Notes: a model not told the origin generated them from the sequence alone. A stretch of DNA of 28,880 nt from JAFAXD01 sp035472475 (GCA_035472475.1 DATIPA010000238.1:1-28880); one strand, 5' to 3'; shown: positions 1 to 8,486, counted from the first letter of the stretch. Made by a program: numbers and translations.

Positions 1-1344
1 GATGGTCCAGGTGGAGGGACGCGATCTACACCGCCTAGCGAAAAAACTTCCGACCCCCCTACCCCCGCGCCGAACGGCAGATCGTGGCCGGCCGATGCGA
101 TCGAACGCTGGCCGGTCGCGCGGCTCGTGCCATACGCACGCAATGCCCGCACACACTCGCCGGCACAGGTGGCCGAGATCGCCGGATCGATCCGCGAATG
201 GGGCTGGACCACGCCTGCGCTGATTGACGAGACGGGCGGCATCATCGCCGGACATGGAAGGGTGCTAGCCGCGCACAAGCTCGGGATCACCGAGATCCCT
301 GTCATGATCGCGCGCGGCTGGAGCCAAGCGCAGAAGCAGGCTTATACGCTGGCCGATAATAAGCTGATGCTCAACGGTAGTTGGGATCTCGAAAAACTGC
401 GTGTTGAATTGACCGATTTGCGTAACCAGGCGGTCGATCTCGCGACGCTGGGATTTGGCGAGCATGAAGTCAACGATCTACTTGGGCACAGAGGAGGTCT
501 GACCGATCCCAACGCTGTCCCCGAATTGCCGGTCAACCCGATCGCGCGAATTGGCGATATATGGCTGCTCGGGCGGCATCGGCTGGTGTGTGGCGATTGT
601 ACACGGATCGAGGCGATCGACGCCGCTTTGAATGGCACCAAGCCGCACTTGTGTCTGACCGATCCTCCTTATGGTCTGGAGAGCACGGTCAGCAAAAAAA
701 ACAAATATGTTCTTTCCAATGACAGTCCGGAAAGGCTGCATCAGCTGATCGCGGAATTCCTGCCGTTGGCGCGTAACGTCGCGCCACTTGTGGTTCTGAC
801 GCCTGGCAATGGCAATCAGCGATTATATCCAACACCGACCTGGACTATGGCGTGGTGCACGCCGGCAGGGATTGGCCGTGGACCGTGGGGGTTCTGTTGT
901 TGGCAGCCGATCATGTGTTTCGGCAAGGACCCTAAGCTCGCCATGCGCAAGGGATGCCGACCTGATGCCACGGTGACCGATGACTGGGTCGAACATCCCG
1001 AAACGGTAATTTACGCCGACGCTATCATCCACACCGAACGCGCTCCGCGAACTGCGCATCCATGTGCCAAGCCAATCAATTTCTGGTCGTGGCTATTGGA
1101 GAGAGTCAGCGAAAGAGGTCAACTGATTTTTGATCCATTCATCGGTAGTGGAACGACCACAATCGCGGCCGAAATGACCGGGCGAGTCTGTCATGCTATC
1201 GAGATCAGCCCGGCATATTGCGATGTTACGATCCAACGCTGGCAGGCATTCACTGGTCAGCCGGCAACGCGTCTGAGCGATGGCGAGACTTACGCGAGCG
1301 TATCGAATGGCCGGACGTCGACCAAAGCCGACCGCGCTGCATAA
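1..1344 (+). CDS. ParB-like domain/DNA methyltransferase fusion, 5' partial
   Basis: Methylates an exocyclic amino group (N6-adenine or N4-cytosine) in DNA. The first in-frame start codon is GTG at 127, but the frame is open to base 1, and the codons before 127 (WPADAIERWPVARLVPYARN) continue the usual start of the ParB-like domain, so the gene runs off the left edge. The ParB-like domain (about 90-480) carries the GxxR-type motif IIAGHGRVLAA. The methyltransferase has DPPY at 661-672 and, further on, the AdoMet-binding FDPFIGSGT motif near 1130-1165; this IV-before-I order is the beta class. It overlaps the small terminase by 38 bases. GC is lower than in the structural genes (about 40% at 661-720), suggesting separate ancestry. 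Such fusions commonly precede terminase genes in alphaproteobacterial phages and probably protect phage DNA. No partner restriction enzyme is visible. Confidence 0.9.
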   Translation, partial: DGPGGGTRSTPPSEKTSDPPTPAPNGRSWPADAIERWPVARLVPYARNARTHSPAQVAEIAGSIREWGWTTPALIDETGGIIAGHGRVLAAHKLGITEIPVMIARGWSQAQKQAYTLADNKLMLNGSWDLEKLRVELTDLRNQAVDLATLGFGEHEVNDLLGHRGGLTDPNAVPELPVNPIARIGDIWLLGRHRLVCGDCTRIEAIDAALNGTKPHLCLTDPPYGLESTVSKKNKYVLSNDSPERLHQLIAEFLPLARNVAPLVVLTPGNGNQRLYPTPTWTMAWCTPAGIGRGPWGFCCWQPIMCFGKDPKLAMRKGCRPDATVTDDWVEHPETVIYADAIIHTERAPRTAHPCAKPINFWSWLLERVSERGQLIFDPFIGSGTTTIAAEMTGRVCHAIEISPAYCDVTIQRWQAFTGQPATRLSDGETYASVSNGRTSTKADRAA

Positions 1345-1816
1345 GCTGCAGGGAACCTTTCACACCGGCAAGCACGGTCGGGACCGCACGCACGAACCGA
1401 TCCCGCAGGGCGATCTCTATGCGGCACCGCACGGGCTCACCGCCGCGCAGCGCGCGAGCTGGCGTTATGCGATTGCGCACTCGCCGAAGTCTCTGCTCAA
1501 GAAGATCGACCGCGGCATGCTCAAGGTCTGGGTCATCGCCGAGGACCGTCTCGACACGGCGAACCAGATGCAGGCGCTGCTCGATCGCGACACCAAGCTC
1601 AAGCTGCTCGTGCGCGGACCGCTCGGGCTCATGCCGTCGCCCTATGAGGACATCATCGACAAGAATTCGAAGCGCATGTTCCGCGCCGCCGATCATCTCG
1701 GGTTTTCGCCGAGTGCGCGCCCGCGGCTGCACGTCGAGCCGCCGCCGGACGACGAGGACGACGAAGCGAACCCCTGGAAGCTTCTGCGTCTGGTGCCCGG
1801 GGGTCTGACCGATTAA
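1307..1816 (+). CDS. Phage terminase small subunit, P27-like
   Basis: DNA-recognition subunit of the packaging motor. I chose ATG 1307 (MAGRRPKPTALHKLQGTF) over the ATG at 1280 because P27-family proteins typically begin with G-R-(R/K)-P-K-P-T-x-L-H-x-L-x-G, which is seen here exactly at the new start. The protein is 169 residues, normal for the family. It has a basic N-terminus, a helical centre (TAAQRASWRYAI, then KKIDRGMLKVWVIAEDRLDTA) and an acidic C-terminal stretch (PPPDDEDDEANPW) of the kind that may contact the large subunit. It overlaps the upstream methyltransferase by 38 bases and its stop TAA (1814-1816) shares one base with the proposed ATT start of the large subunit. Family assignment rests on the conserved N-terminus plus position directly before TerL. 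Confidence 0.88.
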   Translation: MAGRRPKPTALHKLQGTFHTGKHGRDRTHEPIPQGDLYAAPHGLTAAQRASWRYAIAHSPKSLLKKIDRGMLKVWVIAEDRLDTANQMQALLDRDTKLKLLVRGPLGLMPSPYEDIIDKNSKRMFRAADHLGFSPSARPRLHVEPPPDDEDDEANPWKLLRLVPGGLTD

Positions 1817-3509
1817 GGCGCTCGAAGCCGGCGAGCCGCGCCGGTTCGTTCCCGCTGCAATCGCCTACGCCGAGCAGCTCGCAAACTCACCGGCCGCAGC
1901 GAGCTTTCACGCGCGCCTGGCGGCAGAGCGCTTTCTCCGCGATCTCGACGAGGCCAAGCATCCGGGCAGCCACTGGATCTTCCGCGACGAGCTGGCGATG
2001 CGCGCGATGCTGTTCGCCAGCACGATGCCGAACATTAAGGGGCCGGAAGCCGGCAAGCCGATCCGCCTGATGGATTGGCAGAAATTGGTGTTCGCCAATA
2101 TTTTCGGGTTCGTCGAACGCGAAACCGGGACGCGCCGCTTTCAACGGGGGTCGGTGTTTGTACCCAGAGGCAACGGGAAGACCACGGTTTCGGCGCCACT
2201 GGCGCTTTATATGACCTTTGGCGAGGGCGAGGGCGGGGCCGAGGGCTACGCCGCCGCGGTCACCCGCGACCAGGCGCGAATCCTCTTCGACACTGCCACG
2301 CACATGGTCCGCCGCTCACCCGAGATCCGCAACGAATGGGGTGTGGGTGTCCTGACCCATTCGATCTTTCAAGCGGGGACCGCCTCGCGCTTTGTGCCGA
2401 TTAGCTCGGACGCCAAGTCCCTCGACGGGCTCAGCGTGCAATGCGCGGTGTGCGACGAGATCGGTTCGCACCGTACCAGCGAGGTCTATGATGCGCTCCT
2501 TACCGGCCTGGCCAAACGTCGGCAATCGTTTCTCCTCTCGATCTCGACCGCCACCGGCAACACCGCCGGTATCGGTAAGCAGCTATGGGACTACGGGCTG
2601 CGGCTTCTGCAGCAGAGTCAGGAAGACGATCGGTTCTTTAGCCTCATCTATTCGATCGACGACGACGACGACCCGTGGGCCGAAGAGACCTGGATAAAGG
2701 CCAATCCGGGTTGGGGCCAATCGGTGCAGCCGGACGCGATCCGCGCGATCATGCGCCAGGCGCGCAACAACCCCGCCCAAGAGGCGGCTGCCCGCACCCG
2801 ACACCTCAACGTCTGGGTCGGCGCCGACGAGGCGTTGTTCTCACTGCGTTCCTGGCAGGCGTGCACCGACCGCATGCTGCGTCTCGACGATTTCCTCGGC
2901 CGCCCGTGTCACCTCGCCCTCGATCTGGCCAGCCGCACCGACCTGGCGGCGCTGGCGATCGTCTTTCCCGAGCCCGACGACGGTTATGCCGTGTTCGCCC
3001 GCTGCTATCTGAACGAGGCCGCGGTCCTCGAGGCGCGGCACGCCTCATATCCGGGCTGGGCAGCGGATGGTGACCTGATCGTCACACCCGGCGAGGAAAC
3101 CGACTTTCAAACCATCGAGGACGACATCGTCGATCTGTGCAAGCGCTTCCGGGTCGAGAGTGTGGCCTACGACCCGTGGGGCTCGACGCAGCTCGCCCAA
3201 CGTCTCGGCGCGCAGGGGGTTCCGGTCGTCGAATTCCGGTCGACCACGCCGAACTTTTCCGAGCCGACCAAGGAACTCGATGCCGCGATGCGCGCCGGGC
3301 GCCTGCGCCACGACGGCAACGGCCCGCTGACCTGGTGTGTTTCGAATGTGGTCGGTCACTATGACGCGCGCAGCAATGTCTTCCCGCGCAAGGCCCGTCC
3401 CGAGAACAAGATCGATGGCGCCGTCGCGCTGATCATGGCGATCGCTCGCGTGATGACCTCGCCGGGTCCCTCAGTCTATGAGGGTCGAGGTTTATTGACA
3501 CTCCAATGA
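1812..3509 (+). CDS. terL: Phage terminase large subunit (Terminase_1 type)
   Basis: ATPase-nuclease that drives DNA into the prohead and cuts concatemers. Walker A is RGNGKTT at about 2167-2187; a Walker B-like CAVCDEIG lies near 2445-2468. Nuclease-domain acidic residues are in LALDLASRTDLAAL, VESVAYDPWG and NKIDGAVALI. The first canonical start is ATG 1998 (503 aa), but the frame is open back to 1809 and encodes a terminase-like N-terminus (AIAYAEQLANSPAA, then AERFLRDLDEAKHP). No ATG, GTG or TTG exists in that extension. ATT at 1812 overlaps the small-subunit stop as ATTAA and lies 8 bases after a GGGGG run (1799-1803), giving 565 aa, closer to usual family size. The ATT start is inference; the gene identity is firm. 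Confidence 0.93.
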   Translation: MKALEAGEPRRFVPAAIAYAEQLANSPAAASFHARLAAERFLRDLDEAKHPGSHWIFRDELAMRAMLFASTMPNIKGPEAGKPIRLMDWQKLVFANIFGFVERETGTRRFQRGSVFVPRGNGKTTVSAPLALYMTFGEGEGGAEGYAAAVTRDQARILFDTATHMVRRSPEIRNEWGVGVLTHSIFQAGTASRFVPISSDAKSLDGLSVQCAVCDEIGSHRTSEVYDALLTGLAKRRQSFLLSISTATGNTAGIGKQLWDYGLRLLQQSQEDDRFFSLIYSIDDDDDPWAEETWIKANPGWGQSVQPDAIRAIMRQARNNPAQEAAARTRHLNVWVGADEALFSLRSWQACTDRMLRLDDFLGRPCHLALDLASRTDLAALAIVFPEPDDGYAVFARCYLNEAAVLEARHASYPGWAADGDLIVTPGEETDFQTIEDDIVDLCKRFRVESVAYDPWGSTQLAQRLGAQGVPVVEFRSTTPNFSEPTKELDAAMRAGRLRHDGNGPLTWCVSNVVGHYDARSNVFPRKARPENKIDGAVALIMAIARVMTSPGPSVYEGRGLLTLQ

Positions 3510-3524
3510 TTGAACTGGTATTAC
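3495..3524 (+). promoter_or_regulatory. Possible sigma70-like promoter
   Basis: A perfect TTGACA lies inside the last codons of the large terminase (3495-3500) and is followed, after 18 bases, by TATTAC (4 of 6 matches to the -10 consensus). It would transcribe array A and the head genes. Only the sequence match supports it, and the TTGACA is constrained by coding, so this is tentative. Confidence 0.2.
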
Positions 3525-3532
3525 GGCGATAC

Positions 3533-3637
3533 ATCGCTTCGCTCCGCTACTCTGCGTATCGCCCCGCTCCGCTCCGCAGCACACGGCACCGCATCGCTTC
3601 GCTGCTCGCCGCTTCACCACGCTTCGCAACGCAGCGT
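3533..3637 (-). repeat. Degenerate pentanucleotide array A, (NNCGC)21 on the plus strand
   Basis: The gap between terL and the portal gene (3510-3663) is filled by 21 contiguous five-base units in one unbroken phase. On the plus strand 14 units fit NNCGC exactly (for example ATCGC, TTCGC, TCCGC) and the other 7 differ from it at one of the three fixed positions. On the minus strand this reads (GCGNN)n. Array B at 15063-15177 has the same unit in the opposite orientation. A period of five is incompatible with conserved coding, and no gene is called here. Function is unknown. Confidence 0.8.
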
Positions 3638-3663
3638 TCCATCTCGATGGACCGCAATCTAGC

Positions 3664-4986
3664 GTGAGTCTTTGGTCCTGGCTCCGTGGAGCCACCAGCG
3701 CTGCACCGCCGCCGATTCCAGTCCCTGCCGTGCCCGAGCAGAAGCAGGACATTGTCGGTGCGATGAACAGCCTGGCATTCCCGCAGCCGATGCTGTTTGC
3801 CGCGCTCGGCGGCCAGGTCAGCAACACCGGCGTGCCGGTCACGCCGATGACCGCCTTGCAGGCCGCCGCAGTCTACGGCTGCATCAAATGCATCTCCGAG
3901 GACATCGCGGGCCTCGTGCTGCAGATCCGCCGCCGCTCGCCGGCCGGCGGCTGGATCATCGACTACCGGCACCCGCTCAACGAACTGATGCGCCGGCCGA
4001 ACCGCTGGCAAAGCCGCTTTCAGTTCTGGGCCTATGTGCTGACCGCCTATTGCCTGCGCGGCAATTCCTACATCGTCATCCAGCGCGACCAAGCCGGCCG
4101 CCCGGTCGAGCTGGTGCCGGTCAGCCCCGACCGCATCACATTGCAGATCAGCCCCGAGGGCAATCTCTGGTACCGCGTCAACAGTCTGCATATCGGCTTT
4201 GGCGTGCTGGTGCCGGCCGAAGACATGCTGCACCTGAAAAACATGTCGCTCGACGGCTATGTCGGAATCTCACCGATCGCCTGCGCGCAGGACGTGATCG
4301 GGCTGGCGCTCGCCGCGCAGCAGCACGGCGCCATCCTGTTCCGCCAGGGCGGCCAGATCAGCGGCGTACTGCGGCATCCAGGTAAACTATCGAGAGAAGC
4401 GACTGATAATCTTGCCGAGAGCTGGCGTAATACTCATACCGGAGTCCAAAATGCTTACAAAGTTGCGATTTTAGAAGAAGGAATGAGCTTCGACAAGGTC
4501 GCGATCACCAACGAGGACGCGCAGTTTCTGCAGACGCGCCAATTTCAGGTCGCCGACATCTGCCGCATCTATCGTGTCCCGCCGCACAAGGTCGGCGACT
4601 ACGCCCGCGCCACCTTCGGCAATGTCGAGCAGCAGCAGCAGCAATACATCGACGACTGCCTGGCACCGCACACCGACCAGCTCGAAGATCTGATGAACGA
4701 GCAATTGCTGTTCGACGACGAGCGCCCGGACTACCAGACGCATTGGGACTACACCTCGATGCTGCGCGGCGACCAGACCCAGCGCTACCAGGCCTACCAG
4801 ATCGGCCTCTTAAACGGGTTTCTGTCGCGCAACGAGGTGCGCGGTCTGGAAAACATGAACCCGATCCCCGGCGGCGACGAGTACCGGGTGCCGCTCAACA
4901 CCGCGCCGACCAACGTGATGCACCCGGAGACCATCCCGCAGCAGATCCCCAATGGCGCCGACGATGCAGCTGGTGACGCCGCTTAG
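3664..4986 (+). CDS. HK97-family portal protein
   Basis: Dodecameric portal through which DNA enters and leaves the capsid and to which the connectors attach. The start is GTG 3664 (SLWSWLRGATS); the ribosome-binding site is weak. Family hallmarks are TALQAAAVYGCIKCISEDIAG near the N-terminus, HPLNELMRRPNRWQSRFQFW, YCLRGNSYIVIQRD, LVPVSPDRITL, HLKNMSLDGYVGISPI, QTRQFQVADICRIYRVPPHK and a C-terminal GLLNGFLSRNEVRGLENM. At 440 aa it has normal length. A roughly 120-base patch at 4381-4500 is only about 44% GC by hand count, unlike its flanks, yet stays in frame and encodes a normal portal segment (LSREATDNLAESWRN). It follows array A and overlaps the protease gene by 35 bases. Confidence 0.95.
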   Translation: MSLWSWLRGATSAAPPPIPVPAVPEQKQDIVGAMNSLAFPQPMLFAALGGQVSNTGVPVTPMTALQAAAVYGCIKCISEDIAGLVLQIRRRSPAGGWIIDYRHPLNELMRRPNRWQSRFQFWAYVLTAYCLRGNSYIVIQRDQAGRPVELVPVSPDRITLQISPEGNLWYRVNSLHIGFGVLVPAEDMLHLKNMSLDGYVGISPIACAQDVIGLALAAQQHGAILFRQGGQISGVLRHPGKLSREATDNLAESWRNTHTGVQNAYKVAILEEGMSFDKVAITNEDAQFLQTRQFQVADICRIYRVPPHKVGDYARATFGNVEQQQQQYIDDCLAPHTDQLEDLMNEQLLFDDERPDYQTHWDYTSMLRGDQTQRYQAYQIGLLNGFLSRNEVRGLENMNPIPGGDEYRVPLNTAPTNVMHPETIPQQIPNGADDAAGDAA

Positions 4987-5647
4987 GTTCAAAGAGATCA
5001 ACATCGAGCGGGGCAAACGCCCGATTGTGCGCCGCGCCGGTGCGCCGCTCGTCGGCGTGCGCAAGCAGACCGTCGAGACCGTCGAGCAGCTCGATGAGCG
5101 CACCCTGCGCTTCGTGCTGTCGACCGGGACCATCGACCGCGATCTCGACATGATCGATCCGGCCGGCTGGCGCCTCGATCATTTCCAGAAGAACCCGGTC
5201 GTGCTGTGGGCGCACCAGGCGACGCTATTGCCGGTCGGCAAGGCGGTCGCGACCGGCAACACCGGTGGCCGCCTGACTTCTGCCGTGCAGTTTCTGCCGT
5301 CCGAAGGCTACGGTGCGGCGAGCGAATTCGCCGACAGCGTCTACAAGCTCGCGCGCGACGGCTACCTGGCCGCGACATCGGTCGGTTTCCGCCCGCTGCG
5401 CTGGGATTTCACCGCCGACAAGGACCGCGGCGGCGACGACTGGTTTCCCGGGATCGACTACCACGAGCAGGAGCTGGTCGAGTTCTCGATCTGCACCGTG
5501 CCGAGCAATCCCGAGGCTCTGCTTGAGCCAGTGCCTAGCGGTGCCGCCCATGGCGAGGCGCCCCCTCTGCCCGAACCGCTCGCCGCCGCCTTTGCCGCGC
5601 ACGGAAAGCGGCGCCGGGTGCTGCAGCTCCTCGAAGCGACCGGATGA
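4952..5647 (+). CDS. HK97-family prohead protease (S78)
   Basis: Serine protease that trims the capsid delta domain and scaffold during maturation. The 231-aa protein shows the S78 core: LRFVLSTGTIDRDLDMIDPA, the catalytic-His region NPVVLWAHQATLLPVGKA, the catalytic-Ser region RDGYLAATSVGFRPLRW and the closing block QELVEFSICTVPSNPEAL. ATG 4952 overlaps the portal end; ATG 4964 four codons later is an alternative. Its stop overlaps the capsid start as ATGA, so protease and substrate are probably translationally coupled. The last 50 residues are Pro/Ala rich and look like a linker. Confidence 0.94.
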   Translation: MAPTMQLVTPLRFKEINIERGKRPIVRRAGAPLVGVRKQTVETVEQLDERTLRFVLSTGTIDRDLDMIDPAGWRLDHFQKNPVVLWAHQATLLPVGKAVATGNTGGRLTSAVQFLPSEGYGAASEFADSVYKLARDGYLAATSVGFRPLRWDFTADKDRGGDDWFPGIDYHEQELVEFSICTVPSNPEALLEPVPSGAAHGEAPPLPEPLAAAFAAHGKRRRVLQLLEATG

Positions 5648-7626
5648 TCACCAAGCCGGTGCCGTCGCCCTCGGGCGGCGAGACCGAAGACGAGTACGTC
5701 AATCGCTGCATGGGCGACGACGCCATGCAGGAGTACGACCAGGATCAGCGCGCAGCGATTTGTTACCAGACGTTTCGCGACCGGTCCCTAACCCCGGAGG
5801 CCAAGATGCGCTCGATCATCAGCAGACAACCCGAGCCCAACGAGGGCGAAACCCGCGAGGACTTTGTCGATCGCTGCATGGCTTTCGAAGGTTTGGCGGA
5901 CAGGGATCCGGACCAGCGGGCGGCGATTTGCAACGACGCCTATCGCCAGTATGTCGCACCACCCGACGAAGACGGTGAAGCCGCCTTCCGCCCGCGCGAC
6001 AAGCTCAGCGAATTGAAGCGCCGGCGCGCCGGGCTCGTCGCCCGCATGCAGGCGATCGTCAAAGCCGAGGACGAGCTCGTCGAGGGCGAGAACCTGACGC
6101 CATGCGCGACCGCCGAATTCGAGCAGCTGCGCAAAGACATCGCCGCGCTCGACGCCCGGCTCGCCCGCCAGCAATACGCGATGGCGGCCGACGCCAGCGC
6201 CTCACGCAGCGAGGGCACCGACATGACAATCTATGCGGGCGGGATGAACCGGGGCGGCATGCGGGTCTGGGCGGAGCCCAAGAAGCGACCGCGCCAAGGC
6301 AAGGGCCTGCAGGCCGCGCGCTGGATCATCAGCCTCGCACACGTCAAATGGTATGGTGCTGAGAAAGCCGCCGAATTCATCTGGAACAACTTTCATGATG
6401 AAGAAGTCGCCAAGGCGGCGCTCAACACCCAAGTCGTCAGCGAGGGCGGCGCCCTGATCCCGCAAGATTTCCTGCAGGACCTGATCGAGCTGTTGCGCGC
6501 CAATACCGTCGTGCGCGGCGCCGGCCCGATGACTGTCGGGATGCCGCTCGGCAATCTGACGATCCCGCGGCTCGCCGGTGGTGCGAGCGCGTCCTATCAG
6601 GGCGAGCTAGATGACATTGAGCTGACGCATCAGGTATTCGATGACGTGAACCTGCGCGCCCGCAAATTGACCGCGATGGTGCCGGTCAGCAATGACCTGT
6701 TGCGGCGCGCACCGTTTGGCGTCGAGGAGATCGTGCGCGACGACCTGGTGCAGACCATCGCGCGCAAGGAGGATGTCACTTTTCTGCGGTCGGACGGGTC
6801 GGACATGGCGCCGGTCGGCTGGCGCGGCTGGGTGATGCCGGACAACCTGATCGTGATTGCCGCCGGCGGTGATCTCAACGCCGTCGTCGCCGGCATCGCC
6901 GCGATGAAATTGACGCTGATCAACGGGCTCTCTCGCATGCTGCGGCCCGCCTGGTTCATGGCGCCGGAGATCATCGAGTTCATCCGCACGCGGCGCGACG
7001 ACGTCGGGGGGTTTTATTACAAGGACGAAGTCGATCGGGGCACATTGGACGGCATCCCGATCCACATGAGCCAACTGATCCCGACCAACCTCGGCGACGG
7101 CCGCGGCTCAGAGATCTACCTGGTCGACATGGCCGATACGGTTCTCGCCGACACCATGCAAGTGCAGGTCGACGCTTCCGACGTCGCCGCCTATTACGGC
7201 ACGGACGGCAAAGTGATCTCGACCTTCCAACGCGACCAGAGCCTGTTCCGCATCATCAGCGCGCACGATTTCAACATGCGCCACCTGCAGAGCCTGGCGA
7301 TCGGCCTGGTCAACGATTGGAAGTTCGAGGGGCTCGCCGGATCGCCCGGGGCGCCGTGGTCGACCCAGCCGCTCAACACGACCTGGGCACAGGCGCCCGC
7401 GGCGTGGCCGGCGGTCGAGACCGGTGCGGACGACCCGCCGCGATTGTGGGACCCGGGCGCTTCGCAGAGTGCCGCATTCGACGGGCCGCTGACCAATCGA
7501 CCCGGAGGGCTGCCGCGACCGGAGGAGGGGGGCGAAGGGGGCGAAGGGGCCGCAGCGCCGCCGCCGCCGCCGCCGGATGATGCCGCGCGCCGCAACCGGA
7601 CGCCGCGGCCGAGTACCACAGAATGA
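5644..7626 (+). CDS. HK97-fold major capsid protein with duplicated N-terminal Cys motif
   Basis: Main shell protein, 660 aa, much longer than the usual 390-430. Residues 1-101 hold two copies of a short motif (GETEDEYVNRCM...DQDQRAAIC and GETREDFVDRCM...DPDQRAAIC), each with two cysteines 18 positions apart (22/40 and 78/96). Residues about 108-190 are helical and charged like an HK97 delta/scaffold domain (DKLSELKRRRAGLVARMQAI). Residues about 194-575 are the capsid fold (VVSEGGALIPQDFLQDLIEL, AMVPVSNDLLRRAPFG, IPIHMSQLIPTNLG). About 85 C-terminal residues are Gly/Pro/Trp rich and end in a polyproline run. ATG 5644 overlaps the protease stop (ATGA). A second in-frame ATG at 5806 (residue 55) has a strong GGAGG at 5796-5800 and could start a shorter form containing one motif. 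Confidence 0.93.
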   Translation: MITKPVPSPSGGETEDEYVNRCMGDDAMQEYDQDQRAAICYQTFRDRSLTPEAKMRSIISRQPEPNEGETREDFVDRCMAFEGLADRDPDQRAAICNDAYRQYVAPPDEDGEAAFRPRDKLSELKRRRAGLVARMQAIVKAEDELVEGENLTPCATAEFEQLRKDIAALDARLARQQYAMAADASASRSEGTDMTIYAGGMNRGGMRVWAEPKKRPRQGKGLQAARWIISLAHVKWYGAEKAAEFIWNNFHDEEVAKAALNTQVVSEGGALIPQDFLQDLIELLRANTVVRGAGPMTVGMPLGNLTIPRLAGGASASYQGELDDIELTHQVFDDVNLRARKLTAMVPVSNDLLRRAPFGVEEIVRDDLVQTIARKEDVTFLRSDGSDMAPVGWRGWVMPDNLIVIAAGGDLNAVVAGIAAMKLTLINGLSRMLRPAWFMAPEIIEFIRTRRDDVGGFYYKDEVDRGTLDGIPIHMSQLIPTNLGDGRGSEIYLVDMADTVLADTMQVQVDASDVAAYYGTDGKVISTFQRDQSLFRIISAHDFNMRHLQSLAIGLVNDWKFEGLAGSPGAPWSTQPLNTTWAQAPAAWPAVETGADDPPRLWDPGASQSAAFDGPLTNRPGGLPRPEEGGEGGEGAAAPPPPPPDDAARRNRTPRPSTTE

Positions 7627-7856
7627 ACACGCCGCAGCCGCCGCGGGTCAGCGGCGGCCCGACCTTCGCCGTGCGTTTCATCCGTCCCTGGCACAGCTAC
7701 TATCCCGGCGACTGCGCGACGTTCCCGGCGCGTGATGCGCGTTCCCTCGTCGCGCGCCGCTATGCCGAACGGATCAACATGCCGGACGGCCCGCCGCCGG
7801 AGGGTGGACAATTCGCGCTGCGCTATCCGACCGCTCAGGTCAACAAAGGTCCCTAA
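7623..7856 (+). CDS. Small conserved head-associated protein, function unknown
   Basis: A 77-residue protein starting at ATG 7623, which overlaps the capsid stop as ATGA. The core reads FAVRFIRPWHSYYPGDCATFPARDARSLVARRYAE, resembling small phage proteins with an F-x-R-P-W/Y-x-x-Y-x-x-G-(E/D)-x-A-x-F pattern that sit between capsid and connector genes. No enzymatic motif or membrane segment. Its tight coupling to the capsid gene suggests a virion or assembly role, but this is inference from position. Confidence 0.75.
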   Translation: MNTPQPPRVSGGPTFAVRFIRPWHSYYPGDCATFPARDARSLVARRYAERINMPDGPPPEGGQFALRYPTAQVNKGP

Positions 7857-8486
7857 TTGTTCGCCTCGCTGCGCATTGTCACGCCGCCCGAGCAAGAGCC
7901 GGTCGCCGTCGACCTGGTGCGCCGGCATTGCCGGGTCGATGCCGACTACGACGACGACCTCTTGGCGATCTATGCGGCGAGTGCCCGGCAATGGGCCGAA
8001 GCGTGGCTCAACCGCGCGCTGATCACCCAGGAACTGCGCTATACGATCAGCCACTCGCCGCCGCCGACCGCTTCGCCGCTGGTGCCGCAGAGCCTGATCG
8101 TCTTCCCGCTCAACTGGCCGCCGCTGATCCGCCGGCCGATCGCGTTGCCGCGGGCTCCCTGCACCGCGATCAAATCCGTCGCCTGGGGGCCGGCCGACGC
8201 GGAGCTGCACCCGGCCGCACCCGAGCTCTACGCGGTCAATCTCGGGGTCGAGCCCGCGCAGGTCATGATCAGGCATTCGCTGGTGCCGATCGTCCCGACG
8301 ATGTCGGTCGCCTTCGATTTCGTCGCCGGCTATGGCGCGCCCGACGACGTGCCGGGACCGATCAAGAGCGGGATCCTGCTGCTGACCGCGTACCTCTACG
8401 AAGGCCGCGGCGACGTCAACAGCGAGATGCCCGAGGCACCCTGGCAACTGATGGCGCCTTATCGCTTGTGGACGTTCAGCGGGTGA
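7857..8486 (+). CDS. Head-tail connector protein (gp6/phiE125 gp8-like)
   Basis: Probable adaptor ring protein docking under the portal. It starts at TTG 7857, directly after the TAA of the preceding gene and a short AAAGG (about 7846-7850). The N-terminus (SLRIVTPPEQEPVAVDLVRR then DDDLLAIYAASARQWAEAWL) is typical of the connector family: P-x-x-E-P-(V/I)-x-(L/V)-x-x-(V/A)-x-x-(H/F)-x-R-V, followed by two helices. The C-terminal PGPIKSGILLLTAYLYEGRGD matches the usual 'P-x-x-I-(K/R)-x-A-I-L-L-L-(V/T)-x-x-L-Y-E-x-R' end. Length, 209 aa, fits. It lies between capsid and head completion genes, as expected. Confidence 0.87.
   Translation: MFASLRIVTPPEQEPVAVDLVRRHCRVDADYDDDLLAIYAASARQWAEAWLNRALITQELRYTISHSPPPTASPLVPQSLIVFPLNWPPLIRRPIALPRAPCTAIKSVAWGPADAELHPAAPELYAVNLGVEPAQVMIRHSLVPIVPTMSVAFDFVAGYGAPDDVPGPIKSGILLLTAYLYEGRGDVNSEMPEAPWQLMAPYRLWTFSG

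Noticed and set aside
2..223. Plus-strand ORF from base 2
   Set aside because: Off-frame reading of the methyltransferase N-terminus, whose ParB-like sequence is in the frame starting at base 1.
7194..8447. 417-codon minus-strand ORF
   Set aside because: Antisense to capsid, small protein and connector genes; Arg/Gly/Asp-rich shadow with no domain.
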